Shown here in pieces: positions 25,550-35,999 of a DNA stretch of 64,000 bases. The notes under the pieces were generated by a model, which saw nothing but the letters and a program-made list of their open reading frames with translations, did not search any database and was not told the DNA's origin. Position numbers and translations under genes: made by a program. Source of the stretch: Azospirillum halopraeferens DSM 3675. GTDB taxonomy: Bacteria; Pseudomonadota; Alphaproteobacteria; Azospirillales; Azospirillaceae. The first letter of the stretch is position 1. Every line of letters begins with the position of its first letter. The DNA is taken from assembly GCF_000429625.1 (NCBI RefSeq), contig NZ_AUCF01000004.1, forward strand, positions 514,945 to 578,944. Reading direction: 5' to 3'.

Positions 25550-26023
25550 TCAGGCGGCCATCAGGTTGTTGAGGCGTTCACGGGCGCGGCACAGGCGGGA
25601 CCGGATGGTGCCGATGGACACGTTCAGCTTCTCCGCGGCTTCCTGATAGGGGCGGCCCTCGATGGCGACCAGCTTCACGACCTTGCGCTGGCTGGGGGTG
25701 AGGGCGCCGAAGGCGCGGTCGACGTCGCGGAAGACCAGGCGGGAGAGCTGGGACGCCTCGACCGACATGGCCCCGTCCCACAGTTCCACCTTGGTGACGT
25801 GCTTGTCGCGCTGCAAATTGTTGAAATGAAGGTTCTTGAGCATGGTGGTGAGCCACGCCTGCATGTTGGTGCCCGGCTCGAAGCGGTGGGAGCGCGAGAG
25901 GGCGCGGGCGAGGCAGTCCTGGGTGAGGTCTTCGGCGGCGGACGCGTCGCGCGTCAGCTTGCACGCATAGCGCTGAAGGTTCGGCATGCAGCGGACAAGC
26001 TCGGCCTCGAACGAATACGCCAT
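25550..26023 (-). CDS. EcfG-like ECF RNA polymerase sigma factor
   Basis: A 157-residue ECF sigma factor. Region 2 contains CKLTRDASAAEDLTQDCLARA and RFEPGTNMQAWLTTMLKNLH, close to the ECF15/EcfG family; region 4 contains FGALTPSQRKVVKLVAIEG, YQEAAEKLNVSIGTIRSRLC and RARERLNNL. EcfG drives the general stress response of alphaproteobacteria. ATG 26023 is preceded by GGAGG. Its own upstream region carries a perfect GGAAC-N16-CGTT promoter about 300 bp away, consistent with autoregulation. No phyR or canonical nepR is adjacent; the small anti-sigma-like gene across the SDR may be its partner. Confidence 0.85.
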   Translation of the reverse strand: MAYSFEAELVRCMPNLQRYACKLTRDASAAEDLTQDCLARALSRSHRFEPGTNMQAWLTTMLKNLHFNNLQRDKHVTKVELWDGAMSVEASQLSRLVFRDVDRAFGALTPSQRKVVKLVAIEGRPYQEAAEKLNVSIGTIRSRLCRARERLNNLMAA

Positions 26024-26450
26024 GGTCTCTTTTCCTCCGCGGTTCCATTCGGCGGCGGCTGCCCGGATGTGGCGCCGACCGCCCGGTCTGAAGACGACGA
26101 ATTCCTTCCGGCGCGCCGAACGGCGCGGCTCCGGCAAGAACTTGATCGTCGGAATGTCGGTTTTGGTCGTGTCGCTGCTATTCGGCCGGTCCGGCCCTGT
26201 CGGCTTCGGGCGGGTGTACGGTTCTCGTCATCGCTCGTCTCCCCGTTTCCTCAAAGAGGCAAGCATTCCGGGACGGGTTATCTTCCGGAGTGCTCCCGTT
26301 CGAAGTGACGTCGTGGGTCATAACGCGAGGCACGGGGGGTTGTTCCGCCGCGGCCGATGCGAAGATCGGCCATCGGGCAGAGAGACGCCTATTACGGCCT
26401 AGGTCAGGCCGCCGCCGGCATAGGCTTGGCCGTAACGGGAAAAACGGCGC
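26024..26450. other. 427-bp leader region of the sigma gene
   Basis: Upstream of the sigma gene on the minus strand. It holds an EcfG-type promoter at its far end, implying a leader transcript of about 290-300 nt. The only ORF with a start I noted inside is a 17-codon peptide (26178-26231, minus, MTRTVHPPEADRAGPAE). No nepR-like gene is visible. The rest shows no recognised element. Confidence 0.55.
26322..26346 (-). promoter_or_regulatory. EcfG-type promoter (GGAAC-N16-CGTT) of the sigma gene
   Basis: On the minus strand, GGAAC (26346-26342) and CGTT (26325-26322) are separated by exactly 16 bases. It points toward the EcfG-like sigma gene starting at 26023. Confidence 0.6.
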
Positions 26451-27911
26451 TCAACGGCCCTCCAGCCGGCGCAGGAACTCGCGCATGACGGTGAGGTACA
26501 GCTCGTCCTTCAGCCGCGCGTCCTCGACGCCCTGGTCGAGGGAGGGGTTGTCGTTGATTTCGATGACGTGGATGCCGCGGTCGTTCTGCTTGAGGTCGAC
26601 GCCGTAGAGGCCGTCGCCGATCAGCGCCGCCGCCTTCACCGCCGTCTCCACCACCTCCGGCGGGGCCTCCTCGACCAGCAGGGTGCGCGAGGCACCCTGC
26701 TCGGCCCGGCCGTTCTGGCCGTGCTTGACGATCTGCCAGTGCTTGCGCGCCATCAGGTACTGGCAGACGTAGATCGGCTTGCGGTTCAGCACGCCCACCC
26801 GCCAGTCGAACTCGGTGTACATGAACTCCTGGGCCAGGATCAGGTCCGATTCCTCGAACAGACCCTCGGCGGTGGCTTCCAGTTCGGCGCGCGTCCCCAC
26901 CTTGAAGATGCCGCGGGAGAACGAGCCGTCGGGGATCTTCAGCACGATGGGGAAGGGGATCTCGCGCTCCAGCCCGGCCAGGCCGCGCTTGTCCAGGATC
27001 ACCGTGCGGGGGGCGGGAATCCGGTTGGCCTTCAGCAGTTCCGCCAGATAGACCTTGTTGGTGCACTTCAGGATCGAGTTGGGATCGTCGATCACCGGCA
27101 TGCCCTCCGCCTCCGCCTTGGTGGCGAAACGGTAGGTGTGGTTGTCCAGCGCCGTGCCCTCGCGGATGAACAGGGCGTCGTATTCCGCCAGCCGCAGGAA
27201 GTCCCGCTTCTCGATCAGATCCACCTCGACGCCCAGGCTCTCGCCGGCCCGGATGAACTTCTGCAAAGCCCGCGGACCGGACGGAGGCAGCGCCTCCTTC
27301 GGGTCGTGCAGGATCGCCAGCGACCAGCGCATGCCCGGCCGTGCCGTCGGCTCGCGCCAGGTGGTGCGGGTGTAGGCGTCGAGCGCCGCCTCGAACTGCG
27401 GCTTCTGGTCCTCCTTCAGGTCCTCCAGCGCCAGGGGCTCCACCGCGTGGACGACCCAGGTCTCCTTCAGGCGGACCTGCACCTTCAGGATGGGGCAGCG
27501 GAACAGGTCGAAGATCTGCCGGGCGATGTCCTGGAACCGGCGGTCGTCAGCTCGCCCGAAGAAGACGGTGAGGTTGAAGGACGTCTCCGGCGGGTCGGCG
27601 AGGCGTTTGATCTTGCGGCGCAGGGCCTCCTCCACTTCCGGCAGGGCGGCGCGGTAGAGGGTGCGGCGGCTGAGGTCGAGGATCGTCTTGACGGTGGGGA
27701 TCACCCGGTCGCCCCGCGCCTCGGCCAGCAGCGAGCAGTAATAGCCGGTGCCGAGGTATTCGTGGCTGCGGCTGAGATTGATGATCCGCGGGTCGCGCAG
27801 CTTGGCGGGTATGGCGTTGGTGACAAAGTCCCGCGCCGTCACCACGTGCAGGTTCGGCTTCGTCCAGGGAAAGGCGGAGCGGCGGTCGACGACGACGAGA
27901 TACGCGGGCAT
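26451..27911 (-). CDS. RimK-like ATP-grasp ligase with RLAN N-terminal domain
   Basis: A 486-residue protein. Residues 1 to about 190 correspond to the RLAN domain that precedes some RimK-like enzymes (VVVDRRSAFPWTKPNLHVVT, INLSRSHEYLGTGYYCSLLA). Residues about 200-486 form an ATP-grasp fold (FIREGTALDNHTYRF, PFPIVLKIPDGSFSRGIFKV, LYGVDLKQNDRGIHVIEIND for Mg-ATP). ATP-grasp enzymes of this type ligate amino acids, often glutamate, to a carboxyl group of a peptide or protein. The ATG shares a base with the stop of the GNAT-C39 gene (TGATG), so the two are translationally coupled. The substrate is unknown. Confidence 0.88.
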   Translation of the reverse strand: MPAYLVVVDRRSAFPWTKPNLHVVTARDFVTNAIPAKLRDPRIINLSRSHEYLGTGYYCSLLAEARGDRVIPTVKTILDLSRRTLYRAALPEVEEALRRKIKRLADPPETSFNLTVFFGRADDRRFQDIARQIFDLFRCPILKVQVRLKETWVVHAVEPLALEDLKEDQKPQFEAALDAYTRTTWREPTARPGMRWSLAILHDPKEALPPSGPRALQKFIRAGESLGVEVDLIEKRDFLRLAEYDALFIREGTALDNHTYRFATKAEAEGMPVIDDPNSILKCTNKVYLAELLKANRIPAPRTVILDKRGLAGLEREIPFPIVLKIPDGSFSRGIFKVGTRAELEATAEGLFEESDLILAQEFMYTEFDWRVGVLNRKPIYVCQYLMARKHWQIVKHGQNGRAEQGASRTLLVEEAPPEVVETAVKAAALIGDGLYGVDLKQNDRGIHVIEINDNPSLDQGVEDARLKDELYLTVMREFLRRLEGR

Positions 27912-29080
27912 CAGGCCCCCGGCCGGGTTGGGGTGTGGGCGGGACGGGCGCGCAGCAGCACCGTCGCCTTGAGCTGGGCCTTGCCGTAGCGGGCCATGCG
28001 CTCGAAGTCGTGTTTGGGGATGGGCATGGCGGTGCGGTCCAGCTCGGCGTGGTGACGGTCGTAGACCAGAGGATCGTGGACGTAGAGGAAGCGGTCGTCG
28101 GCGCCCGACACCACCACCCAGTGGGGAAACTTCTCCCGATAGATGCGATAGCTGCTGATCAGCACGATGGGGATCGCCCCGTCGTGCACCGCCTGCGCCA
28201 TGTCCGCCGCCGACAGGGTGCGCTGGTGCAGGGCGATGTCGGTGTGCGCCAGCTCGTCCAGGAAGTCCTCATGGACGACGCGCATCACCTCCTTCTTGTC
28301 GGCGTCGCGCACGCTGTCCACGAACGGCACGCCCTCGTCCTTGACGAAGATCTCCACCGCGAAGCCGCGCCGCCATGCCGACAGGGCCAGGCCGTAAGGG
28401 CCGCAGCCGCCATGGCCGGAGGTCATGAACACCGTGGTCGCCTCGCGCCAGATCCGCACCTCCAGCCGCCGTGTCAGCTCCACCGCCGGGTCCAGCGCCT
28501 TCATCGCCATCATCAGCGAGGCGGCACCGCAGGTGAAATCGGTGGTCTGCTGGTAGTAGGGAACCGGGTGAGGCACCGGCGGGACCACCGTGCCGCCGGT
28601 GCCCAGGCGCTTTTCCAGCCGCAGCGCCTCCATGTGGTCTTCGTAGTAGTCGTCGTAGACGCCGAACTCACGGTAGCCTGCACTTTTGTACAGGGCGATG
28701 GCGGCGGCGTTGTCGCGACGCACCTCAAGGCGTACATAAAGGCAGTCGTGGGCGCGCGCTTCCCGTTCCGCGGCGGCCAGCAGCCGCCGGCCGACCCCCC
28801 GGCCGCGGAAGGCCGGGTCCACGGCAAAGGAATAGAGCCGGGCAAGCGAGGTGCCGGCATGGAACAGGACGAGCGCATAGCCGGCGACGGTACCCGTTTG
28901 CACCTCCACCAGGGCGGCGGCGTTGGCGCGGGTCAGCAGGTAGTTGAAGCTGCGCCGCGTCAGCCGGTCGGTGGTGAAGCAGCGCTGCTCGATGGCCAGC
29001 AGCGCCGGTATGTCCGCGGGGTCGGCCCGGCGCTGCTCCACGCTACCGGCGGCGGTCAGAATGTCGGCGTCATTCGGCAT
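27911..29080 (-). CDS. GNAT acetyltransferase fused to peptidase C39-like domain
   Basis: A 389-residue two-domain protein. Residues about 15-165 form a GNAT fold (LYSFAVDPAFRGRGVGRRLL acetyl-CoA loop, RLEVRRDNAAAIALYKSAGY). Residues about 180-380 resemble a papain-like peptidase C39 domain (QTTDFTCGAASLMMAMKAL with candidate catalytic Cys, FPHWVVVSGADD with candidate His, then HDPL with Asp). C39 domains process leader peptides. Coupled with the RimK-like ligase, it suggests cleavage, acetylation and amino-acid ligation of one peptide or protein target. A CtrA-type box lies about 150 bp upstream in the divergent region. Confidence 0.88.
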   Translation of the reverse strand: MPNDADILTAAGSVEQRRADPADIPALLAIEQRCFTTDRLTRRSFNYLLTRANAAALVEVQTGTVAGYALVLFHAGTSLARLYSFAVDPAFRGRGVGRRLLAAAEREARAHDCLYVRLEVRRDNAAAIALYKSAGYREFGVYDDYYEDHMEALRLEKRLGTGGTVVPPVPHPVPYYQQTTDFTCGAASLMMAMKALDPAVELTRRLEVRIWREATTVFMTSGHGGCGPYGLALSAWRRGFAVEIFVKDEGVPFVDSVRDADKKEVMRVVHEDFLDELAHTDIALHQRTLSAADMAQAVHDGAIPIVLISSYRIYREKFPHWVVVSGADDRFLYVHDPLVYDRHHAELDRTAMPIPKHDFERMARYGKAQLKATVLLRARPAHTPTRPGA

Positions 29081-29225
29081 GGAGCGGATCCGGGCGGAAG
29101 CGGCGGCGCCATCATACGCGCTTCGCCGCGGTGGGAAAGAGGTGGCAGCCACCGTCGCCCGTCGGTCACAGCGGCAATATACTTGACTGCAATTAAGGGG
29201 CAGCCGCATCGTTGATCGGCAAGCC

Positions 29226-29242
29226 TTAAATCATGCTTAACC
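29226..29242 (+). promoter_or_regulatory. CtrA-type binding site (TTAA-N7-TTAACC)
   Basis: TTAA at 29226-29229 and TTAACC at 29237-29242 with exactly seven bases between, in the region between the divergent GNAT-C39 gene and glgP, about 90 bp upstream of glgP. A third TTAA lies at 29193. It could control either gene. Binding is inferred. Confidence 0.6.
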
Positions 29243-29330
29243 AACAGCGATCGAAACTGGCCCGGTTCGGGAAACCTTCGGTTCCCACTCCCCCATCTGC
29301 CGGCCGGCCTGAGCAAGGAAGTCAAGACGC

Positions 29331-31814
29331 ATGGACGCTCGTTTCAAGACCCGCGAAATCGAACGGCGCAGCCTCGACGTCGACGGGTTGCAGCGGTCCT
29401 TTCTGGAGTGGCTCACCTATTCCGTCGGCAAGGACCCGCGCTCGGCGACCCGGCGCGACTGGTTTCACACCGTGGCTCTGGCCGTGCGCGACCGCCTGGT
29501 CGACCGGTGGATGGACACCACGCGCACCTATTACGACGAGGATGCCAAGCGCGTCTACTACATGTCGCTGGAGTTCCTGATCGGCCGGCTGCTGACGAAC
29601 AGCCTGGCGAATCTCGGCATCATGGACAGTTGCCGGGAGGCGCTGGACCGCATCGGCCTGACCCTGGAGGACGTGGTCGACGCCGAGCCGGACGCCGCGC
29701 TGGGCAACGGCGGCCTGGGGCGGCTGGCCGCCTGCTTCCTCGACAGCATGGCGTCGCAGGGCTATCCGGGCTACGGCTACGGCATCCGGTACGAGTTCGG
29801 CCTGTTCGAGCAGCGCTTCGAAAACGGCTGGCAGGTCGAGTATCCCGAGCAATGGCTCCAGTTCGGCAACCCCTGGGAATTCCCGCGGCCGGAAGTCCTG
29901 TACCCCGTGCAGTTCTACGGCCGGGTCGAGGAGTTCCGCGACTCGGTGGGTGAACGGGCCTACCGCTGGGTGGACGCCGACCGCGTGCTGGCCATGGCCT
30001 ACGACACGCCGGTGGTCGGCTACGGCGGCCGGACCATCAACACGCTGCGCCTGTGGTCGGCGCGCGCCACCCGCGACTTCAACTTCGGCCACTTCAACGA
30101 CGGCGCCTACATGAAGGCGGTCGAGCAGAAGGTGATGTCGGAGAACCTCAGCCGCGTCCTCTACCCCAACGACGCGACCGAGACCGGGCGCGAGCTGCGC
30201 CTGAAGCAGGAGTATTTCTTCACGTCCGCCTCGTTGCAGGACATTCTGCGCCGGTACCTGCAGCACCATTCCGACTTCGACAGCCTGCCGGACAAGGCGG
30301 CGATCCAGCTCAACGATACCCACCCGTCCATCGGCATTGCCGAAATGATGCGCCTGCTGGTGGATCAGCACGCGGTCCAGTGGGAAAAGGCCTGGGAGCT
30401 GACGCGGGGCTGCTTCTCCTACACCAACCACACCCTGCTGCCCGAGGCGCTGGAAGCCTGGCCGGTGCGCATGGTGGAGCGTGTGCTGCCCCGCCACATG
30501 CAGATCATCTACGAGATCAACGCCCGCTTCCTGAACCGCTCGCGCGCCCGCTCCTCCGGCGACAACGCCCGCCTGTCGCGCCTGTCGCTGATCGACGAGC
30601 GGGGCGAGCGCCGCGTGCGCATGGGCAATCTCGCCTTCGTCGGCTCGCACAAGGTGAACGGCGTGTCCGCCCTCCACACCGATCTGATGAAGCAGACGGT
30701 GTTCGCCGACATGCACGCCGAGTTCCCGGACCGCATCAACAACAAGACCAACGGCATCACGCCGCGGCGCTGGCTGCACCAGGCGAACCGCCCCCTGGCC
30801 GAACTGATCACCAGCCGGATCGGCAAGGGCTGGGTGTCCGACCTCAGCCTGATCGAAGCCATCGCGCCGAAGGCGGACGACCCGGTCTTCCGCGAGGAGT
30901 TCCGCCGCGCCAAGCGCGCCAACAAGAAGCGCCTGGCCGCCTACATCGCGCGCCAGACCGGTGTCGAGGTGCCGGTGGACAGCCTGTTCGACGTGCAGGT
31001 CAAGCGCATGCACGAGTACAAGCGCCAACTCCTCAACATCCTCCAGACGGTGGCGCTCTACAACGAGATGCGCGACAACCCCACCGTCACCTGGGTGCCG
31101 GTGACCAAGATCTTCGCCGGCAAGGCCGCTCCGGCCTACCAGATGGCGAAGCTGATCATCAAGTTGATCAACGACGTCGGCAAGGTGGTGAACCACGACC
31201 CGGCGCTGCACGACCTGCTGAAGGTGGTCTACCTGCCCAACTACAACGTCACCGCCGCCGAGATCATCATGCCCGCGGCCGACCTGTCGGAGCAGATCTC
31301 CACCGCCGGCATGGAGGCGTCGGGCACCGGCAACATGAAGCTGTCGCTGAACGGGGCGCTGACCATCGGCACGCTCGACGGCGCCAACGTGGAGATCAAG
31401 GACGCGGTCGGCGACGAGAACATCTTCATCTTCGGCCTGACGGTGGACGAGGCGAACGCCCTGCGCCAGGGCGGTGCCTACAATCCCCGCCAGGTGATTG
31501 CCGCCAACCCCAGCCTGAAGCGGGCGCTGGACATGATCTCCACCGGCGTCTTCTCACCCGACGATCCCCACCGCTACCACCCGATCATCCAGGCGCTGAC
31601 CGACGGCGGCGACCATTTCCTGGTGACCGCCGATTTCGCCGACTACTGCCGGGCCCACGAGGCGGCCACCGCCCTCTACCGCGATCAGGAGGAATGGGCG
31701 CGCAAGGCCGTGCTCAACACCGCCGGGATGGGCTGGTTCTCGTCCGACCGCACGATCCGCGAGTACGCCGAGGAGATCTGGGGCGCCAAGCCGGTGATCC
31801 CCGGCGGCGAATAG
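29331..31814 (+). CDS. glgP: Glycogen/maltodextrin phosphorylase
   Basis: An 827-residue GT35 enzyme releasing glucose-1-phosphate from glycogen or related alpha-glucans. Signatures: YYMSLEFLIGRLLTNSLANL near the N-terminus, ALGNGGLGRLAACFLDSMAS, YEFGLFEQRFENGWQVEYPE, LNDTHPSIGIAEMMRL, VKRMHEYKRQLLN, and the PLP lysine in ASGTGNMKLSLNGALTIGT. Full length. No other glg gene is next to it. A CtrA-type box precedes it, so glycogen breakdown may be tied to the cell cycle. It converges with the ACP-containing operon, with a hairpin between. Confidence 0.96.
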   Translation: MDARFKTREIERRSLDVDGLQRSFLEWLTYSVGKDPRSATRRDWFHTVALAVRDRLVDRWMDTTRTYYDEDAKRVYYMSLEFLIGRLLTNSLANLGIMDSCREALDRIGLTLEDVVDAEPDAALGNGGLGRLAACFLDSMASQGYPGYGYGIRYEFGLFEQRFENGWQVEYPEQWLQFGNPWEFPRPEVLYPVQFYGRVEEFRDSVGERAYRWVDADRVLAMAYDTPVVGYGGRTINTLRLWSARATRDFNFGHFNDGAYMKAVEQKVMSENLSRVLYPNDATETGRELRLKQEYFFTSASLQDILRRYLQHHSDFDSLPDKAAIQLNDTHPSIGIAEMMRLLVDQHAVQWEKAWELTRGCFSYTNHTLLPEALEAWPVRMVERVLPRHMQIIYEINARFLNRSRARSSGDNARLSRLSLIDERGERRVRMGNLAFVGSHKVNGVSALHTDLMKQTVFADMHAEFPDRINNKTNGITPRRWLHQANRPLAELITSRIGKGWVSDLSLIEAIAPKADDPVFREEFRRAKRANKKRLAAYIARQTGVEVPVDSLFDVQVKRMHEYKRQLLNILQTVALYNEMRDNPTVTWVPVTKIFAGKAAPAYQMAKLIIKLINDVGKVVNHDPALHDLLKVVYLPNYNVTAAEIIMPAADLSEQISTAGMEASGTGNMKLSLNGALTIGTLDGANVEIKDAVGDENIFIFGLTVDEANALRQGGAYNPRQVIAANPSLKRALDMISTGVFSPDDPHRYHPIIQALTDGGDHFLVTADFADYCRAHEAATALYRDQEEWARKAVLNTAGMGWFSSDRTIREYAEEIWGAKPVIPGGE

Positions 31815-31821
31815 GCACCGC

Positions 31822-31845
31822 CGCCCGCCCCGTCCGGGGCGGGCG
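31822..31845. terminator. Hairpin between glgP and the carrier-protein operon
   Basis: Perfect 10-bp GC stem (CGCCCGCCCC and complement) with a GTCC loop between convergent genes; no T tract. Confidence 0.5.
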
Positions 31846-31867
31846 CATGGTGCCGGTGGCGGCCGGC

Positions 31868-32134
31868 TCAGGCCGCCGCCGTGTCCGGCTTGCGGGCGAG
31901 ATCGGCCACCAGGGCGGCGATCCGATCCACGGTCCGGAGCTGGTCCAGCTCCATCTCGTCCAGCGGGACGGTGACCTGGAATCGCTCTTCCAGGATCATC
32001 ACCAGTTCCACGAAGGTGACGGAGTTGATCAGCCCGGTTTCGATCAGGTCGGTCTCCGGATCCGGAACCGCGACGTTCAGATCCGTCGCGAAGATGTTCA
32101 TCAGCGTGGTTTCGAAGGAGTTCGGCGAGGTCAT
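31868..32134 (-). CDS. Stand-alone acyl/peptidyl carrier protein (second of two)
   Basis: An 88-residue carrier protein with the ACP four-helix pattern; the probable 4'-phosphopantetheine serine is Ser38 in ETGLINSVTFVEL. The usual Asp before that Ser is Asn here, as in some DltC/PCP-like carriers. ATG at 32134 has AGGTG upstream; the GTG at 32143 would add three residues. It is the last gene of the block, after the formyltransferase, and is probably loaded by the adjacent AMP-forming adenylation protein. Confidence 0.85.
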   Translation of the reverse strand: MTSPNSFETTLMNIFATDLNVAVPDPETDLIETGLINSVTFVELVMILEERFQVTVPLDEMELDQLRTVDRIAALVADLARKPDTAAA

Positions 32135-32143
32135 CGTCGACAC

Positions 32144-33120
32144 CTATGCAGCCTGGGAAGGAAGGGTGAGGTCGGCGGGCTTGCCCGACAGAAGATCGCC
32201 CGGTGCCAGACGGTCGGCGGCGGCCATGCGGCGGCCATCGACGGACAGCTTCTCGATCAACAGCTCCTCGTCGCCGCAGGCGACGCGGGCACCGCTGCCG
32301 TCCACCCACACGACGCTGCCGGGCGGCGCCCCGGCCGGCCGGCCGGTCGTGCGCACCCGGATCAGCGCCAGGACGCGGCTGGCCAGCGACGCCCGGGCCG
32401 TCCCCCACGGGCTGGGGAAGGGGCCGAAGTCGCAGGCGCGCACCAGTGCGGCGATGCGGGCCGCCGGACCGCTCCAATCGACCCAGCCGTCGTCGGGCGG
32501 CCGGCGGCCGTAGACCCGCCGGCCCGCGTCGCCCGGCGGCACGGCCGGCAGCGAGGCGGGGTCGGTGGCCAGTGTCTCGGCCACCCGCAGCATCAGCGGC
32601 ACGCCGTAGCGGGTGCATTTCACGTACAGGTTCAGCGCGCTGTCGCCGGGGGCGATCGGGAAACGGTGGGTGTAGGCGACCGGGCCGGCGTCGACGCGCG
32701 GGACCATGCGATGGACCGTCACCGCGTGTTCGGTTTCGCCGTTGACGATGGCCCAACTCGGCGCGTTCAGCCCGGCGTAGCGGGGCAGCGGGCCGGGATG
32801 CAGGTTGAAGGCGCCCAGCCGCGGCGCGTCCAGCACCTCGGGACAGATGATGTGCAGGGAATGGGCGTTCAGCAGCAGGTCCACCCCGGCCGCCCGGATC
32901 GCCTCGGCGAACTCCGGCCGTCGCACGAAATCGGCCGGCCAGGTGGCCAGGCCGAGGCGCTGCGCCGCCTGCCACACGCCGGGACCGCCCGACGGGGTGC
33001 CGTCGGGCGAGGCCAGCACGCCGACGATGCGGTGGCCGGTTTTCGCCAGCGCCTGGAGAAGCTGGAGCCCGGCCGCCTCCTCGCCGGCCAGCAGGATCGA
33101 CAGCGGTTTGGCGGGCGCCG

Positions 33121-33124
<4 letters not shown>
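32144..33124 (-). CDS. Formyltransferase-family protein
   Basis: A 326-residue protein with the Fmt-type formyltransferase fold: Asn-x-His in LLNAHSLHIICPEVL, NLHPGPLPRYAGLNAPSWAI with catalytic His, and RMVPRVDAGPVAYTH with the Asp. These three residues catalyse formyl transfer from N10-formyl-THF to an amino group. The C-terminal half is less conserved (Fmt C-like barrel). It is not the housekeeping Fmt by context: its ATG overlaps the stop of the adenylation gene (ATGA), so it formylates an amine in this pathway, for example an aminoacyl-ACP or an amino sugar. The substrate is inferred. Confidence 0.85.
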
Positions 33125-34702
<1,578 letters not shown>

Positions 34703-34722
<20 letters not shown>

Positions 34723-35755
34723 GGCTCACCTTGTTGAGTGCGAGATCGAAGGCGGTGTTGATGTGTTCGAACTCCGCCGCGGAGGGCGAGATGTCGAGGA
34801 TGACGGTGCGGTGCCCCTTGGCGATGTAGCGCGCCAGTTCAGTGGCCACATCCTCGTAGGTACCGACCAGATAGGGGCAGAAGGTCTTGTAGTTGCGGAA
34901 CGGACCCAGCCAGTAGGGGCTGTCGGGGCCGGCCGGCCGCTCCTCCAGGTCGGAGAGCTGGCGGTGCCACACGCTGTCGGACACGGCGGTGGCCAGCCGG
35001 TGCAGGACCGCCCCCTGGCGGGTGGCGGGAAAGCGCTCCGCCGCGACGCGCCAGGCGCGGTCGGCGGTGTCGCGGGCGATGATGCCCACCCGTACCCCAC
35101 AGGCCACTCCGGCCAGATCGGCCTCGCCGACCTCCTGCTCCGCCGGCTTGGGATAGCGGATGGCGGTGGCGCCGATGGTGCGGGCCGCCTCCAGCCCGGC
35201 GTCGGAGGAGCCGGAGATCAGGATGTCCGGGAACAGCGACTCCGGCAGAGCCGGCGCCAGCGTCAGGTTGGTGACGCGGTAGTAGCGACCGTCCAGCGTC
35301 ACCGGCGCGCGCCCTTCCAGCAGGCCGGTGATGATGCGGGTGTATTCGGCGGTGCGGACGTAGCGGTCGTCGTGGGGCGTGTCGTCGCCCAGGGCCAGCA
35401 GGTCGTTGCGGAAGCCGCCGGCCAGCATGTTCAGCGCGACCTTGCGGCCGTGCAGGAAGGCCAGCGAGGCGATCTGCTTGGCCACCCAGTAGGGGTGCAT
35501 GTAGATCGGCTGCACCGCCACCAGCGGCGCCAGCCGGTCGGTGTGTGCCATCACCGCATGGGCCAGGTGCCAGGGATCGACCAGACCGTTGTCGGTGTAG
35601 AGCAGCATGCCGGCACAGCCCGCCTCCTCGCTCCACTGCGCGTGCCGGACGGCCGTGCGCAGGTACTCGGCCTGCGGCACGTCCTTCGACTGCGGGCATG
35701 TCGAATAGATGGTGAGAGAGTCGGGCGCACGTGTCGTCATCGGATTCACCGCCAT
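34703..35755 (-). CDS. LLM-class flavin-dependent monooxygenase
   Basis: A protein of about 350 residues with the luciferase-like TIM-barrel pattern of SsuD-type enzymes: EEAGCAGMLLYTDNGLVDPWH, VQPIYMHPYWVAKQIASLA, GRKVALNMLAGGFRNDL, RYVRTAEYTRII and LISGSSDAGLEAA. Uses FMNH2 and O2; oxidises organosulfur compounds or other small molecules. Starts at 35755 or, less likely, 35740; no strong ribosome-binding site is seen for either. First gene of the LLM-adenylation-formyl-ACP set. Substrate unknown; an oxidation step on the carrier-bound intermediate is an inference. Confidence 0.9.
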
Positions 35756-35926
35756 GTTGCAATGTCCAGGCCCCGCGCCGGGCGCAATGGTTCGCTCCGC
35801 GGGCTCGTCGCGTCTCGGGCGAACCCTCGACCAATCTAAAAAGCGCAAGCGGAGCCGGCCACGGCGCGGGAGTATGCTTTCGCGGAAGAGACGTATTCTT
35901 TCTGAAGGTTGAGGTTCTGCCGCATT

Positions 35927-35951
35927 CGGCGCCGCCGTCCGGACAGGCGGC
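35927..35951. terminator. Hairpin between GNAT gene and LLM gene
   Basis: Perfect 8-bp stem GCGCCGCC/GGCGGCGC with a 9-base loop in the 244-bp gap that divides the carrier-protein block into two transcription units; no T tract follows on the minus strand. Confidence 0.4.
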
Positions 35952-35999
35952 GCAACGGGGGTGCCCCTCCCGCCGTTGCGGCGCAAGGGGCCCTCCGTT

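Noticed and set aside
26178..26231. The 17-codon ORF in the sigma leader as a nepR gene
   Set aside because: Far too short and without the NepR helical motif; kept only as a possible leader peptide.
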